64,000 nucleotides of DNA from Fabrea salina (lineage: Eukaryota; Ciliophora; Heterotrichea; Heterotrichida; Fabreidae), in NCBI GenBank assembly GCA_022984795.1, contig JALIHJ010000010.1, forward strand, positions 265,453 to 329,452, in the 5' to 3' direction. This document shows positions 18,759 through 26,925 of the stretch, piece after piece. The stretch's first letter is position 1; each line of letters opens with the position of its first letter. The position numbers and the translations under genes are program-made. The notes under the pieces are model-generated. The model made no database searches. It saw nothing but the letters and a program-made list of their open reading frames with translations, and was not told the origin of the DNA.

Positions 18759-19511
18759 ATGGAAGCTTTAGAGTTCAATTCAAACATCAACTCAACTTTA
18801 GAGTGTCCTATTTGCATGAACTACTTAAGTCCTCCCGTAATACAGTGCTGCAACGGGCACTCTATATGCGGCAAGTGTTCAAGCATGACTGAGAAGTGTC
18901 CTGAGTGCAGAATTAAACTTAACCAAGCCAACAGGAACCTTACTTTAGAAAAGATACTTGAAGGAATCCAACTTAAGTGCCAGTTTGAAGAGTGCCAAGT
19001 AGTTACTTCGCTTGCAAAAAGGTCCCAGCACATGGATGAGTGTCCTTTCAACCCTTACTTGCAGTGCGTGATTGAGCAGTGCCAGTGGGTAGGCAAAGAA
19101 GAAGACTTACTTAACCACTTAAAACGCACTCACTGCATCAAAGAGTTTGTGATGGACCCAGAAGGAGGTTTTAGGGGTTGGAACTCCAAGTCTTGGAAAC
19201 AAGCTGACTGGGGGTACAGTATTTGGAACTTCAACGGAGAAGTCATTCTTAACAAAAGCATGAGCACCAAGAACTTCTTTTACCTGTCTATTTACGACTT
19301 GGGCCAGCAACATAAAGTCAAACTTACAGTAGAAAACAAAGACAACAAAGTCTCCTTCGTTCTGAGCACTGGTTCTATAAAAAACCGCCACAAAGACCAA
19401 ATGCAGTTCCACCTTTCAATACAAGAAATCCAAAAACACTTTTTAGAGGCAGCTGAGGGTCTAGAAGACGGGTACCAAAGACTCACTATCAAAGTTCAGT
19501 TATTAAATTAA
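18759..19511 (+). CDS. SIAH-like RING E3 ubiquitin ligase
   Basis: 250 aa. An N-terminal C3HC4 RING (CPICMNYLSPPVIQCCNGH ... CPECR, about residues 17-52) is followed by SIAH/TRAF-type zinc fingers (CQFEECQ ... H..C and CVIEQCQW ... H..TH) and a C-terminal beta-rich domain. This is the seven-in-absentia layout: RING recruits E2, the C-terminal part binds substrate. Human SIAH1 is 282 aa, so it is full length. It lies 7 nt after the exonuclease stop. Confidence 0.88.
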   Translation: MEALEFNSNINSTLECPICMNYLSPPVIQCCNGHSICGKCSSMTEKCPECRIKLNQANRNLTLEKILEGIQLKCQFEECQVVTSLAKRSQHMDECPFNPYLQCVIEQCQWVGKEEDLLNHLKRTHCIKEFVMDPEGGFRGWNSKSWKQADWGYSIWNFNGEVILNKSMSTKNFFYLSIYDLGQQHKVKLTVENKDNKVSFVLSTGSIKNRHKDQMQFHLSIQEIQKHFLEAAEGLEDGYQRLTIKVQLLN

Positions 19512-19517
19512 TATAAA

Positions 19518-20033
19518 ATGAAAAGCAAAGAATGGTTGGAAGCAAGAGAAGCCCGCAAGAAGATGTGGGTGGAAAGACTTAACTACATGAGCAGGCGCTG
19601 CCACGCAGCTGTTTGGGCCATTGGAGCAGCTTTAGTGCTGTACTACACCAATTTCTTCTACGTAATCTTTAACTCGCCCCAAGTCAACTCGCTTTTCTTC
19701 GGAGTAACACTGACTTGCTTCGGAGTCTTTGCCTCACTCACTCTGTTTGCAAGCTTCGGGCTCCCCAAACACGAGGAAATAGAAGTAACTGCACCTAGAC
19801 TCATTCCGGTAGCTTCAGCTGTAGCAATGATGATGTACCTCAGTTCACACATTGCTTTCTGGCCAGTTTGGGGTTGGTACACTCCAGCAATCATTGCAGT
19901 ACTCACAATAGGGTTCATGATGGCAGGAACCTTCCTTCCAAAAGGCACTCCAGGAGCAGTCTTGGTGGTGGTTTTGTTTGTAGCTTCAGTGTCTTCAAGT
20001 AAGTACATTCCTCACGAAGGCTTATGGCATTAG
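19518..20033 (+). CDS. TMEM128-like four-helix membrane protein
   Basis: 171 aa with four to five hydrophobic segments (about 31-52, 57-80, 94-113, 118-137, 143-160) and a charged N-terminus (KEWLEAREARKKMW). The motif RLIPVASAV...HIAFWPVWGWYTP parallels ALIPITTASF...NIALWHVWSFFTP of human TMEM128 (165 aa), a broadly conserved ER-type protein of unknown function. The reading ends TGGCATTAG. Gap to the preceding SIAH gene is 6 nt. Confidence 0.7.
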   Translation: MKSKEWLEAREARKKMWVERLNYMSRRCHAAVWAIGAALVLYYTNFFYVIFNSPQVNSLFFGVTLTCFGVFASLTLFASFGLPKHEEIEVTAPRLIPVASAVAMMMYLSSHIAFWPVWGWYTPAIIAVLTIGFMMAGTFLPKGTPGAVLVVVLFVASVSSSKYIPHEGLWH

Positions 20034-20050
20034 CTAACTTAGTTAATAAT

Positions 20051-21340
20051 ATGTCTGACCTTGGCTTCTTAGACACTTTGGTGACTAAATACCGAGACAT
20101 TTTTGAAAAAGCCGTAGCTAACAACTACGTTGTGTGCATTCCGACAGAACCCTCTTTAGGACTGCAACCCATCACCAAAAGACTTGTAACAGACCACATC
20201 TTAAAGCCTTCTCCTTATATCGAAAACCTTTTCCAGACTTTAAGTGGAAAAAACTTGCTGATTAAGTCAGACGAGATTGAAGCCCACACTGGCTACACTC
20301 ACAAGTTCACACTTAAAATCATAAGGGAAGAGAACGCCCACGACGAAAAAGGCCGAGTTTACAAACAAATTACAGTAAACGCCCCCTTGGACGACAACCC
20401 CAAGAAGTTTGCTTACATTCCCCCAGACCCTATTTTTAAGTTCTACACTTCAGACCAGTACATCGGCTACCTAACCAACGCAGTTGAAGGGGCTGAGGCT
20501 GCCAGTATGTTTGCCAAGGCCTTTACTCAGCACTTCAACACTTCTTACATCATTTTCAAGGAGTTCGCAAAAGACTGCTACGCCAAAGTCAAAACGGGAC
20601 TTAAGGACCTCAAAGCTTTGGTGTTAACTATTGAACAGTTTCAGAGTGTGCACACCAGCCCTAAGTGGATGGAGTACTTGTGCGAAATGGTAGAAAGCAA
20701 CATACTCAAAAGAATCTACCCTAAGTTGTTTGGCCACATGAAAGAGTTCCACGAAGACAAAGAAACAGAACTCTGGAACGACTGCAGCAAACTCATAGAA
20801 CAACTCCCCCCCGAGAACTTTGGCTTCGACCCTGAACTCAAAGACTGCCAGTTCAAAGAGTCCTTTAGTTTGGTGATGCAACTAAATGACCTAGAAACTC
20901 CTTGGGAAAAACTCCAAGTCATCACTAGAGTCGCTTCTACAATCGACAAAGAATGCAAACACCACCTTTCTTCCATTAAGTCCCAAAAAGCTGACTCTTG
21001 GGAAACCTCTGCAGACCAGTACTTCCCCCTACTGACTTACTTCATTTGCTTGCACAAACCTAAAAACTTACTAGCCAACCTAGCTTACATACAGGAATTC
21101 ACCATTTCAACCAACTCTTCTGGAGAAAAGACCTACCACTTAATTAACTTCCAAGCAGCAGTGCAAAGCATCAAAAAGATGGTGGAGGATGTAAGTAAAC
21201 CCCAAGTAGTTAAAATCCCCTCTCCACCTCCTCCTGAGTACACCAGAATGAAAACCTACGGAAAAGCCAGAACTGATTTGGAAGCACAAAACATCGAAGA
21301 AGACTACGGAGTATTTGGACCTCCTAGAAGAAGAATTTAA
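20051..21340 (+). CDS. VPS9-domain Rab5-type guanine nucleotide exchange factor
   Basis: 429 aa from ATG 20051; an upstream in-frame ATG at 20024 lies inside the previous gene's last codons. The N-terminal half is helical. A VPS9 domain lies at about 220-385, ending with the signature region DQYFPLLTYFICL..PKNLLANLAYIQEF, with the conserved D and P of D.LPxL and the YxLxNxxAAxxxI end. VPS9 domains activate Rab5-type GTPases on early endosomes. A Pro-rich tail (PSPPPPEYTRM) follows. It contains a possible frame-preserving 15-nt intron (21195-21209) that would remove five residues after the VPS9 domain. Confidence 0.82.
   Translation: MSDLGFLDTLVTKYRDIFEKAVANNYVVCIPTEPSLGLQPITKRLVTDHILKPSPYIENLFQTLSGKNLLIKSDEIEAHTGYTHKFTLKIIREENAHDEKGRVYKQITVNAPLDDNPKKFAYIPPDPIFKFYTSDQYIGYLTNAVEGAEAASMFAKAFTQHFNTSYIIFKEFAKDCYAKVKTGLKDLKALVLTIEQFQSVHTSPKWMEYLCEMVESNILKRIYPKLFGHMKEFHEDKETELWNDCSKLIEQLPPENFGFDPELKDCQFKESFSLVMQLNDLETPWEKLQVITRVASTIDKECKHHLSSIKSQKADSWETSADQYFPLLTYFICLHKPKNLLANLAYIQEFTISTNSSGEKTYHLINFQAAVQSIKKMVEDVSKPQVVKIPSPPPPEYTRMKTYGKARTDLEAQNIEEDYGVFGPPRRRI
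21195..21209 (+). other. Candidate frame-preserving 15-nt intron, GTAAACCCCAAGTAG
   Basis: Fits every constant position of the proven introns (GTAA, A10, AG15). Splicing would change ..EDVSKPQVVKIP.. to ..EDVIKIP.. without changing frame. It lies in a non-conserved linker, so homology cannot decide. Confidence 0.45.
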
Positions 21341-21343
21341 TAT

Positions 21344-22870
21344 TTAAACCTTTTTCATAGAAGCAGAACTGGGCCTTGAATAGTCCTCAGGTCGGGGATC
21401 TAGTATCCTAGAAAATTCTTCAAAAGTAATGTAGTTTTCGTACTTAAACCCTTCTTCCCGAATCATAGACTTAACTTCTTCTTCGGAAACTCGGAGTCCC
21501 ATGATTTCTAAGGCATGCTTTATGTTGTCTTTCGTGATGAACCCATTGTCGTCTTCGTCAAAGAACTTAAAAGTCATCCACCTAAACTCTTTGTCAATCA
21601 AAAACTTGCGGTCAATCGTGGCTGAAAGGAACTCAGAGTACTTGATTTTACCTATCCCTTCAATGTCTATTCCAGCTACTAACTCGTTAATGCTTTCTTG
21701 GGTAGCTTCAAGTCCTAGCCGAGTAAGTGCTTCCTTCAACTCACTTGTAGTAATGTACCCTGTGTGGTCTGTGTCTAGAACTCTGAACACACTGTTTAGT
21801 TGTGTCAGTTCTTCAGTGTTTAAGTACCTCACTAACACGTTCATCATGTCTTTCCTCAGTTTAGAAGTTTTGTTAAACCTTTTGAGCCTCTTCAAAATGG
21901 GCTTAGTGTTTAAGTTGGAGGGAGAGTGCCTTAAAGAAAACCAGGAGTGCTCTATAGCTTCAGAAGCCGTGATGCGCTTTTTGGGGTCTACACAGAGCAT
22001 TTTCCTAAGTAAGTCTTTAGCAGTGTCGCTGATGCTTTCCCACTTTTTGCCTTCAAGTGAGTAGTTGCCTTCTAAAATATTTACAAACAAGTCTTTGGTG
22101 GTGCTTCCAGAAAAAGGGGGTTTTCCTACTAGAATTAAGTACATCACTGCTCCTAAACTCCAAATGTCGCATTCTTGGTCGTAGTTCTTGTTAAGGACTT
22201 CAGGAGCTACATAGTAAGGAGTGCCTACTATGCTGTGGAGCATGTCACCTTGTCCAAACTTAGCTGCAAGTCCGAAGTCAATAATCTTGATTTCGCCACC
22301 TGGGCCTTCGTGGGAAAACATAAGGTTTTCAGGTTTAAGGTCTCTGTGGGAAATGTTTATACTGTGCAAGTGGTTGATTGCGTGGAGCAGCTTATAAATT
22401 AAGTCAGAGGCCTCTGCTTCGCTGCAGGGTCCTTTTCTGAGCAGGTTTTCAAGGAGTTCGCCCCCCGAGCACATTTCCATTACTATGTGGATGAACTCTT
22501 CGTCTTCGTAAACTTCGTAGAGTCTAATGATGTTGGGATGGTCTACTTTGCAAAGTGCTTCAAGTTCCCTTTTGAGACTGTTTACTTGGGACTCTACTTT
22601 TTGCTTAGGGATGATTTTGATTGCGTATTTGTGTTTGGTTTGGGAGTCTTTTTTGTAAGCTAGTCTTACGTTGCCGAAGTACCCCTCTCCAATGATCTTT
22701 TTGATTTTGTAGTGCTTAAGAATGTCTAGTTAGATCTTACTGTCCTGGCTGATGTAAGGAAACTCCCCAAAAGAAGTAACCGGGTCGGTTGGGTTGAAAA
22801 AAAGACTTTTAGAAGAGACTCCGTTGGGCTTTACACTTGGTTTTGGTTTTTTCGAAATGCAGTTTCCCAT
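21344..22870 (-). CDS. Calcium-dependent protein kinase, CDPK (one 15-nt intron)
   Basis: Starts MGNCISKKPKPS (myristoylation/palmitoylation signal) at 22870; after removing intron 22726-22740 it encodes 503 aa. Kinase motifs: GEGYFGNV glycine loop, YAIKII lysine, HRDLKPEN, DFGLA, GTPYYVAPE. A junction helix and calmodulin-like domain follow: EF loops DTDHTGYITTSE and DEDDNGFITKDN look calcium-competent, DIEGIGKIKYSE is partial (Asp pattern weakened), and the last (REEGFKYENYITFEE) is degenerate. CDPKs couple Ca2+ to phosphorylation in plants and alveolates. The stop is 3 bp from that of the VPS9 gene. Confidence 0.95.
22726..22740 (-). other. 15-nt intron, GTAAGATCTAACTAG (minus strand)
   Basis: Phase 1. 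Splicing joins PYISQDN to ILKHYKIKKIIGEG, linking the acylated N-terminus to the kinase domain and removing stops. GTAA, A10, AG15. Confidence 0.9.
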
Positions 22871-22881
22871 GTTAATTAGTA

Positions 22882-23094
22882 TTAATTCGAATACTTGGAA
22901 CTTAAAAACCTGCTAAAGTTCTTTTCAGCGTGATCTTTTACGAGTTCTATAGCTTCTTGTAAACTAACTTTTTCTTCCAGAACCATTTTAGTGCACTTTT
23001 CTATAAAGGACTCTTGCGGTTCAATGTAAGTTGTTGGTGTTTCTTCTTCAGTAAGTATTTCGTCAGTTGTTTCGCTAAAGTCTCCACTCAGCAT
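22882..23094 (-). CDS. Small acidic protein, unknown
   Basis: 70 aa. N-terminal half acidic (TTDEILTEEETPTTYIEPQE), C-terminal half a likely amphipathic helix (KMVLEEKVSLQEAIELVKDH). No family recognised. Its stop is 11 bp from the CDPK ATG, on the same strand, and its ATG is 9 bp from that of CFAP300. A gene is supported by how well it fills the gap and by AT-rich flanks; the small size leaves doubt. Confidence 0.55.
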   Translation of the reverse strand: MLSGDFSETTDEILTEEETPTTYIEPQESFIEKCTKMVLEEKVSLQEAIELVKDHAEKNFSRFLSSKYSN

Positions 23095-23103
23095 CCCCTT
23101 AAA

Positions 23104-23856
23104 ATGGAAAGTTCTTTTACTTTTTCACTGCTAGAAAGGGCTTCTTTTCCTTACTTCCAAAACCCCCAAACACAACAGACCCTTACCAAGTGGGGAGTTT
23201 GGAACAGCATGGACTTGTTTAAGTTCCGGTTCGAACAAGTCTTTTCGGAGGACTTAGCTGAAACCTTTCTGCTGGACTTAGTTAACAGCTCAGAGGTCAG
23301 AAGAGCAGCTCCTAGCATTGCTCAAGGAGCCAAAGCTTCCCCAGTCACTTCACTCAACTTCAAAAAACTCAGGTGTTCTGAAGTGTCCATGTCCTTTTTC
23401 AACTTCCTCAAAGAAAAAGGCTTTTCAGGCGACTCTGGAAACATCGTAAAAGTCATTCCTGATTGGCTGGACGACATAGAAATCGTGGACAAGTTCAGAG
23501 AAGCTGTGCTGATGGAAGAAAGCGAGCACTGGGACTTACTTCCCCAAGAAGTCAGAGACGAGTTCTTGTTCAGAGTCTTCCAGCACCTAGAAATCGGAGG
23601 AGGCATGAACCAGTACGAAGACTACATAGAGCCTTACTTAGAAGCTACCAAAGGAGTTTACAAAGACTTAGTTAGCGTGAAGCAAGACCAAGACACCCAG
23701 GAACTCTATATAGTGTCCCAAGTCTACCAACTCTTAGACAACAACCAGTTCGACCCCTTTGGGTCCGAGCACCCCCAAAACTTCTGCTACGCAATTGTAG
23801 ACCCTTCTTACAGACATGTGAACTTGTGGTACCACAGGTGGCGCTCTTTTTGGTAA
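23104..23856 (+). CDS. CFAP300 (dynein assembly factor, C11orf70)
   Basis: 250 aa from ATG 23104; a longer in-frame reading from 23014 would overlap the divergent small gene. Family signatures are strong: an N-terminal LLERASFPYFQ...LTKWGV region, then FRVFQHLEIGGGMNQYEDYI and EPYLEATKGVYKDLVSV, then FCYAIVDPSYRHVNLWYH. CFAP300 works in the cytoplasm with other DNAAFs in assembling axonemal dynein arms; loss causes ciliary dyskinesia in humans. Length fits human (267 aa). Confidence 0.88.
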   Translation: MESSFTFSLLERASFPYFQNPQTQQTLTKWGVWNSMDLFKFRFEQVFSEDLAETFLLDLVNSSEVRRAAPSIAQGAKASPVTSLNFKKLRCSEVSMSFFNFLKEKGFSGDSGNIVKVIPDWLDDIEIVDKFREAVLMEESEHWDLLPQEVRDEFLFRVFQHLEIGGGMNQYEDYIEPYLEATKGVYKDLVSVKQDQDTQELYIVSQVYQLLDNNQFDPFGSEHPQNFCYAIVDPSYRHVNLWYHRWRSFW

Positions 23857-23882
23857 TAAGATAAAATGGTAGACTTTATAAT

Positions 23883-24410
23883 ATGCGAAGCACCCAAGTT
23901 TTCTTTAAACCTGCACAACGCAAACTGTACTGCAACCCAGAACTAGATTCTAGTTTTGAAAAAAGAAAAGACAGGCCCATCCTTCACAAGACTCCTTTAA
24001 CAGGGAGCACCCTGAGTTACAAGTCCATTCTTAAAGTGAAAATAGGATCTGCCAAAAGAACCTCTTCTTCAAGTCGCGACTTAAGGGCCCGCAAAGAACC
24101 CCACATCAGAAAAAGCAACCTTCAGAACTTGTTCGTTAAAGGCTTCAGAGAGAGGGTAGAAGCCAAGTCCTCAACTCCTAACAGACCCAGGCCCAAACTA
24201 AGTCCCCAACCCGAAAGACTTCCAGAACTCCCCCTGAAAACCAACAAAGACCACTGTTTCAACAGGTCCCGCATAATCAGAAAAACCAAAAACTTAAAGC
24301 AAGCCAAGCCTTCCAGAGTCGTAGTTCTCAACAAATTCAGAAAAGAAGAACCCTTCAAGGAACTCAGCTCAAGCTCTTCTAGCCTAAGCAGTCTCTGTCC
24401 TAAAATATAA
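23883..24410 (+). CDS. Basic, disordered protein, unknown
   Basis: 175 aa, rich in Lys/Arg/Ser/Pro, no hydrophobic core, ends in a Ser run (SSSSSSLSSLCPKI). No domain recognised. Probably an unfolded adapter or nucleic-acid/microtubule-binding protein, but nothing proves that. It is placed 26 bp after CFAP300 and 5 bp before ATG10. The ATG at 23866 is out of frame. Confidence 0.65.
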   Translation: MRSTQVFFKPAQRKLYCNPELDSSFEKRKDRPILHKTPLTGSTLSYKSILKVKIGSAKRTSSSSRDLRARKEPHIRKSNLQNLFVKGFRERVEAKSSTPNRPRPKLSPQPERLPELPLKTNKDHCFNRSRIIRKTKNLKQAKPSRVVVLNKFRKEEPFKELSSSSSSLSSLCPKI

Positions 24411-24415
24411 ATAAC

Positions 24416-24811
24416 ATGCAAAAAGAAACCTTTGAAGAAGAAGCTTGTTTGTTTGCCTTAAAAGCTCAGGAGTACCCTTCAGTAAACGTCAGTTGGTGCG
24501 AACCCTTTCTCAAGATCAGAGGCACCAGCCAGGACATAGACTGGGAAGCAGTAGTTCACTACCATGTAGGCTATAGAGTGCCTGTTCTGTACTTTAGACC
24601 TACTAACTGTGTTTTAGACTCCAAGTCTGTGGTTGAGTCTTTGTGCAAGTGGAACAGTTACGTTTCTCCTTGTGAGTTGCCTTTGACAGGACAGCCTTTT
24701 TATATGCTGCACCCTTGCAGGTCACAAGAAGTAGCTGGGTGCTTACTTCCCTGGCTCAGTGTGGTGTTGCAGGTTATAGGACTTACTCTTCCACTTGAAC
24801 TCTTTATTTAA
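24416..24811 (+). CDS. ATG10, autophagy E2-like enzyme
   Basis: 131 aa, shorter than human ATG10 (220 aa). The core family pattern is present: VVHYHVGYRVPVLYFRP, then a W at the usual place (KWNSY), LPLTGQPFYMLHPC with the catalytic Cys at residue 101 in the conserved HPC motif, and a hydrophobic end. ATG10 carries ATG12 as a thioester and hands it to ATG5 in autophagosome formation. The stop abuts directly the stop of the converging DDX54 gene (0 bp between). Confidence 0.85.
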   Translation: MQKETFEEEACLFALKAQEYPSVNVSWCEPFLKIRGTSQDIDWEAVVHYHVGYRVPVLYFRPTNCVLDSKSVVESLCKWNSYVSPCELPLTGQPFYMLHPCRSQEVAGCLLPWLSVVLQVIGLTLPLELFI

Positions 24812-26914
24812 CTATTTTTTAACGATCATTTTAGACCTAGGCGCTACACTGGACTTTTCGTACCTAGTTTTTTGTCTTGATGCAAACTGTCTTTCTTTGG
24901 CTTTTTTGTGTTTGAGGATAGCGTTCTTTTTAATGGCTTTCTTTTTTTCTTTGACGAGTTGTTGTTTGTTTTTGAGGTCTGAAGGAGCTCTGGACCTGCC
25001 AGTGTTTTTCTTCATGTTATCAGGGTCTTCTTTTTCGCCTACTTTTTGGATTCGTTTTTTGGTGGTTTTGGTCCACTCTTTGTAGAGGTCTTTGGCTTTG
25101 TTGTCAACTAAGAACTTTTTCTTCTTCTGGTCTTGTATGTACTTGCGTTTCTTTTTGTCCCACTTCATCTTAGTGGACTTCCTGAGTCCTGTTTCGTCTT
25201 CCATGGGAAGTTCCATAGCTAGTTGGGAGAACTCTTTGTCCTTTTCAAAAGTGCGTTCTCCTTCGTAGCTTAGGTAACTGGAGTCTTTGAAGTCTGTTTT
25301 TTGGCCTCTTTTTTGTCTTTTGGAGGGTTTGGACATCTGTTCTTGTTTCTTGCTGATGCCTTCTCTCACCATGACTTCTAGTTCTTTTTCTTCTTCTTCG
25401 TTCACTTGTTCTGGCTTGGGTTGTTCCCGGGGTCTTTTTTGGAGGTTGAGTCTTTCTTCCTTCATTCTGTTGGCAATTTCGCCTTTTCCTGACAGCTTAG
25501 CACTGAGTTCCAGCATGTTCATTGTGGGTTTGAACTGCTTTATTTTTTGGTAAAACTCTTCTTCAGGCTGGGCTTCTTTGTAGTCGGGGTGGATGCCCCA
25601 CTGGAACTGCTTGGCCCTGCGCACTGACTCCTCTGAGGCGCCTTGTTTGGTTTTGTTGTAGATTTTAAGGGCGTTGTTTACAGACTTCAGTCTGGTGTCT
25701 AGTTCTTCAAGGTTGACTTCTTTCATAGCTAGTGAGTACTCTTCGTGTGCGTCCCTGATCACACTTTCTGGGAAGTGGCCTATAGTTTCGATGTCTGTTT
25801 TGGAAAGGTGCATAAGTACATCTATTAAGTAAGGAACGTCTGGCTGAGTCGCTAAGCAGTAACAGTGCCCAGGACGCCCTGCACGGGCAACTCTTCCTGA
25901 CCTGTGGATGAAAAGTTTAGGTGTGTATGCAAAGTCGTAGTGAATTACGTTGTCTAGCAAAGGAATGTCCAGTCCACGCGCTGCTAAGTCAGTAGTAATC
26001 AGAAAGTTCCTTCTGGACTTCCGAAACATTTCCAAAGCCCTTGTCCTGGCTTCTTGGTCCATAGCTCCATAAAGACCAACAGCAGGAATCTTAAACGAGT
26101 TCAACAGAAACTCCATGTACTCCACGTGGTGCCTCGTTGCCACAAATATTATAGAGAGTTGGTCTTTAGAAAGGTCAATGATGTGTGTGATTATGTGCAG
26201 AAGCAAAGCTTCCTTGTCTTCTTTGCGCACCATGAAAAAGTCCAAGTCTAGTTCTTCAGGCAACTTGTGTTCTTGGTCCAGTTTAATCAGCACAGGGTTG
26301 CTCAAACCCGTTTTGGAGAAGTCAGTCAAAACCTCAGGCAAAGTAGCTGAAAAACACAGAGTTTGTCTGTTTGGGTGCTTCATGTGACTCAGTATTGAAC
26401 TTACTTGCTCCATAAGTCCCATCTCCACAAGACGGTCAGCTTCGTCCAGAACAACTATTTCCACGTTTGCCAAAGAATAGTTTAGTTCCAAAATAAAGTG
26501 AAGCAACCTTCCAGGAGTAGCTATCAAGATGTCTGGGTTCTCAGCTAGTTTGTTGAACTCACTTTTCAGTCCGTCTCCACCAACTAGTGCTGCGAACTTC
26601 AAAGAAGTGTACTTGCCCAAGTCCAAAGCAAACTTAAGTGTTTGGTAAGCCAGTTCACGAGTTGGACTGATAACTACAGCACGCGCTCCAACTATGTTGG
26701 AGTGGACTTTAAGTCTTTGGAATATGGGAATCAAAAACGCTGCTGTTTTACCTGAACCTGTCCGAGCAACCGCAATGATGTCTTGGCCTGACAAAGACAT
26801 TGGAATGGCTTTGCGCTGAATTGGAGTAGGCAAGTTGTACCCCTTTGCTTTAATGGCCCTAAACACCGCAGGGGGTAGTTCCATCTTCTCGAAGCCTCCA
26901 CTCTTTTTTACCAT
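24812..26914 (-). CDS. DEAD-box RNA helicase DDX54/Dbp10
   Basis: 700 aa. Q-motif (YNLPTPIQRKAIP), ARTGSGKT (I), PTRELA (Ia), DEAD at VVLDEADRLVEMG (II), SAT (III), and HRSGRVARAGRPG (VI) are all present. The second half holds the DBP10CT-like region (KKRKYIQDQKKKKFLVDNK) and a long Lys-rich tail. Dbp10/DDX54 acts in 60S ribosome assembly in the nucleolus. Stop is TAG, adjacent to the ATG10 stop; its ATG is 11 bp from the divergent kelch gene's. Confidence 0.93.
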   Translation of the reverse strand: MVKKSGGFEKMELPPAVFRAIKAKGYNLPTPIQRKAIPMSLSGQDIIAVARTGSGKTAAFLIPIFQRLKVHSNIVGARAVVISPTRELAYQTLKFALDLGKYTSLKFAALVGGDGLKSEFNKLAENPDILIATPGRLLHFILELNYSLANVEIVVLDEADRLVEMGLMEQVSSILSHMKHPNRQTLCFSATLPEVLTDFSKTGLSNPVLIKLDQEHKLPEELDLDFFMVRKEDKEALLLHIITHIIDLSKDQLSIIFVATRHHVEYMEFLLNSFKIPAVGLYGAMDQEARTRALEMFRKSRRNFLITTDLAARGLDIPLLDNVIHYDFAYTPKLFIHRSGRVARAGRPGHCYCLATQPDVPYLIDVLMHLSKTDIETIGHFPESVIRDAHEEYSLAMKEVNLEELDTRLKSVNNALKIYNKTKQGASEESVRRAKQFQWGIHPDYKEAQPEEEFYQKIKQFKPTMNMLELSAKLSGKGEIANRMKEERLNLQKRPREQPKPEQVNEEEEKELEVMVREGISKKQEQMSKPSKRQKRGQKTDFKDSSYLSYEGERTFEKDKEFSQLAMELPMEDETGLRKSTKMKWDKKKRKYIQDQKKKKFLVDNKAKDLYKEWTKTTKKRIQKVGEKEDPDNMKKNTGRSRAPSDLKNKQQLVKEKKKAIKKNAILKHKKAKERQFASRQKTRYEKSSVAPRSKMIVKK

Positions 26915-26925
26915 TGTTTATTATT

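Noticed and set aside
23866-23882. Upstream ATG before the basic 175-aa protein
   Set aside because: Out of frame, and no 15-nt intron links it to the ORF.
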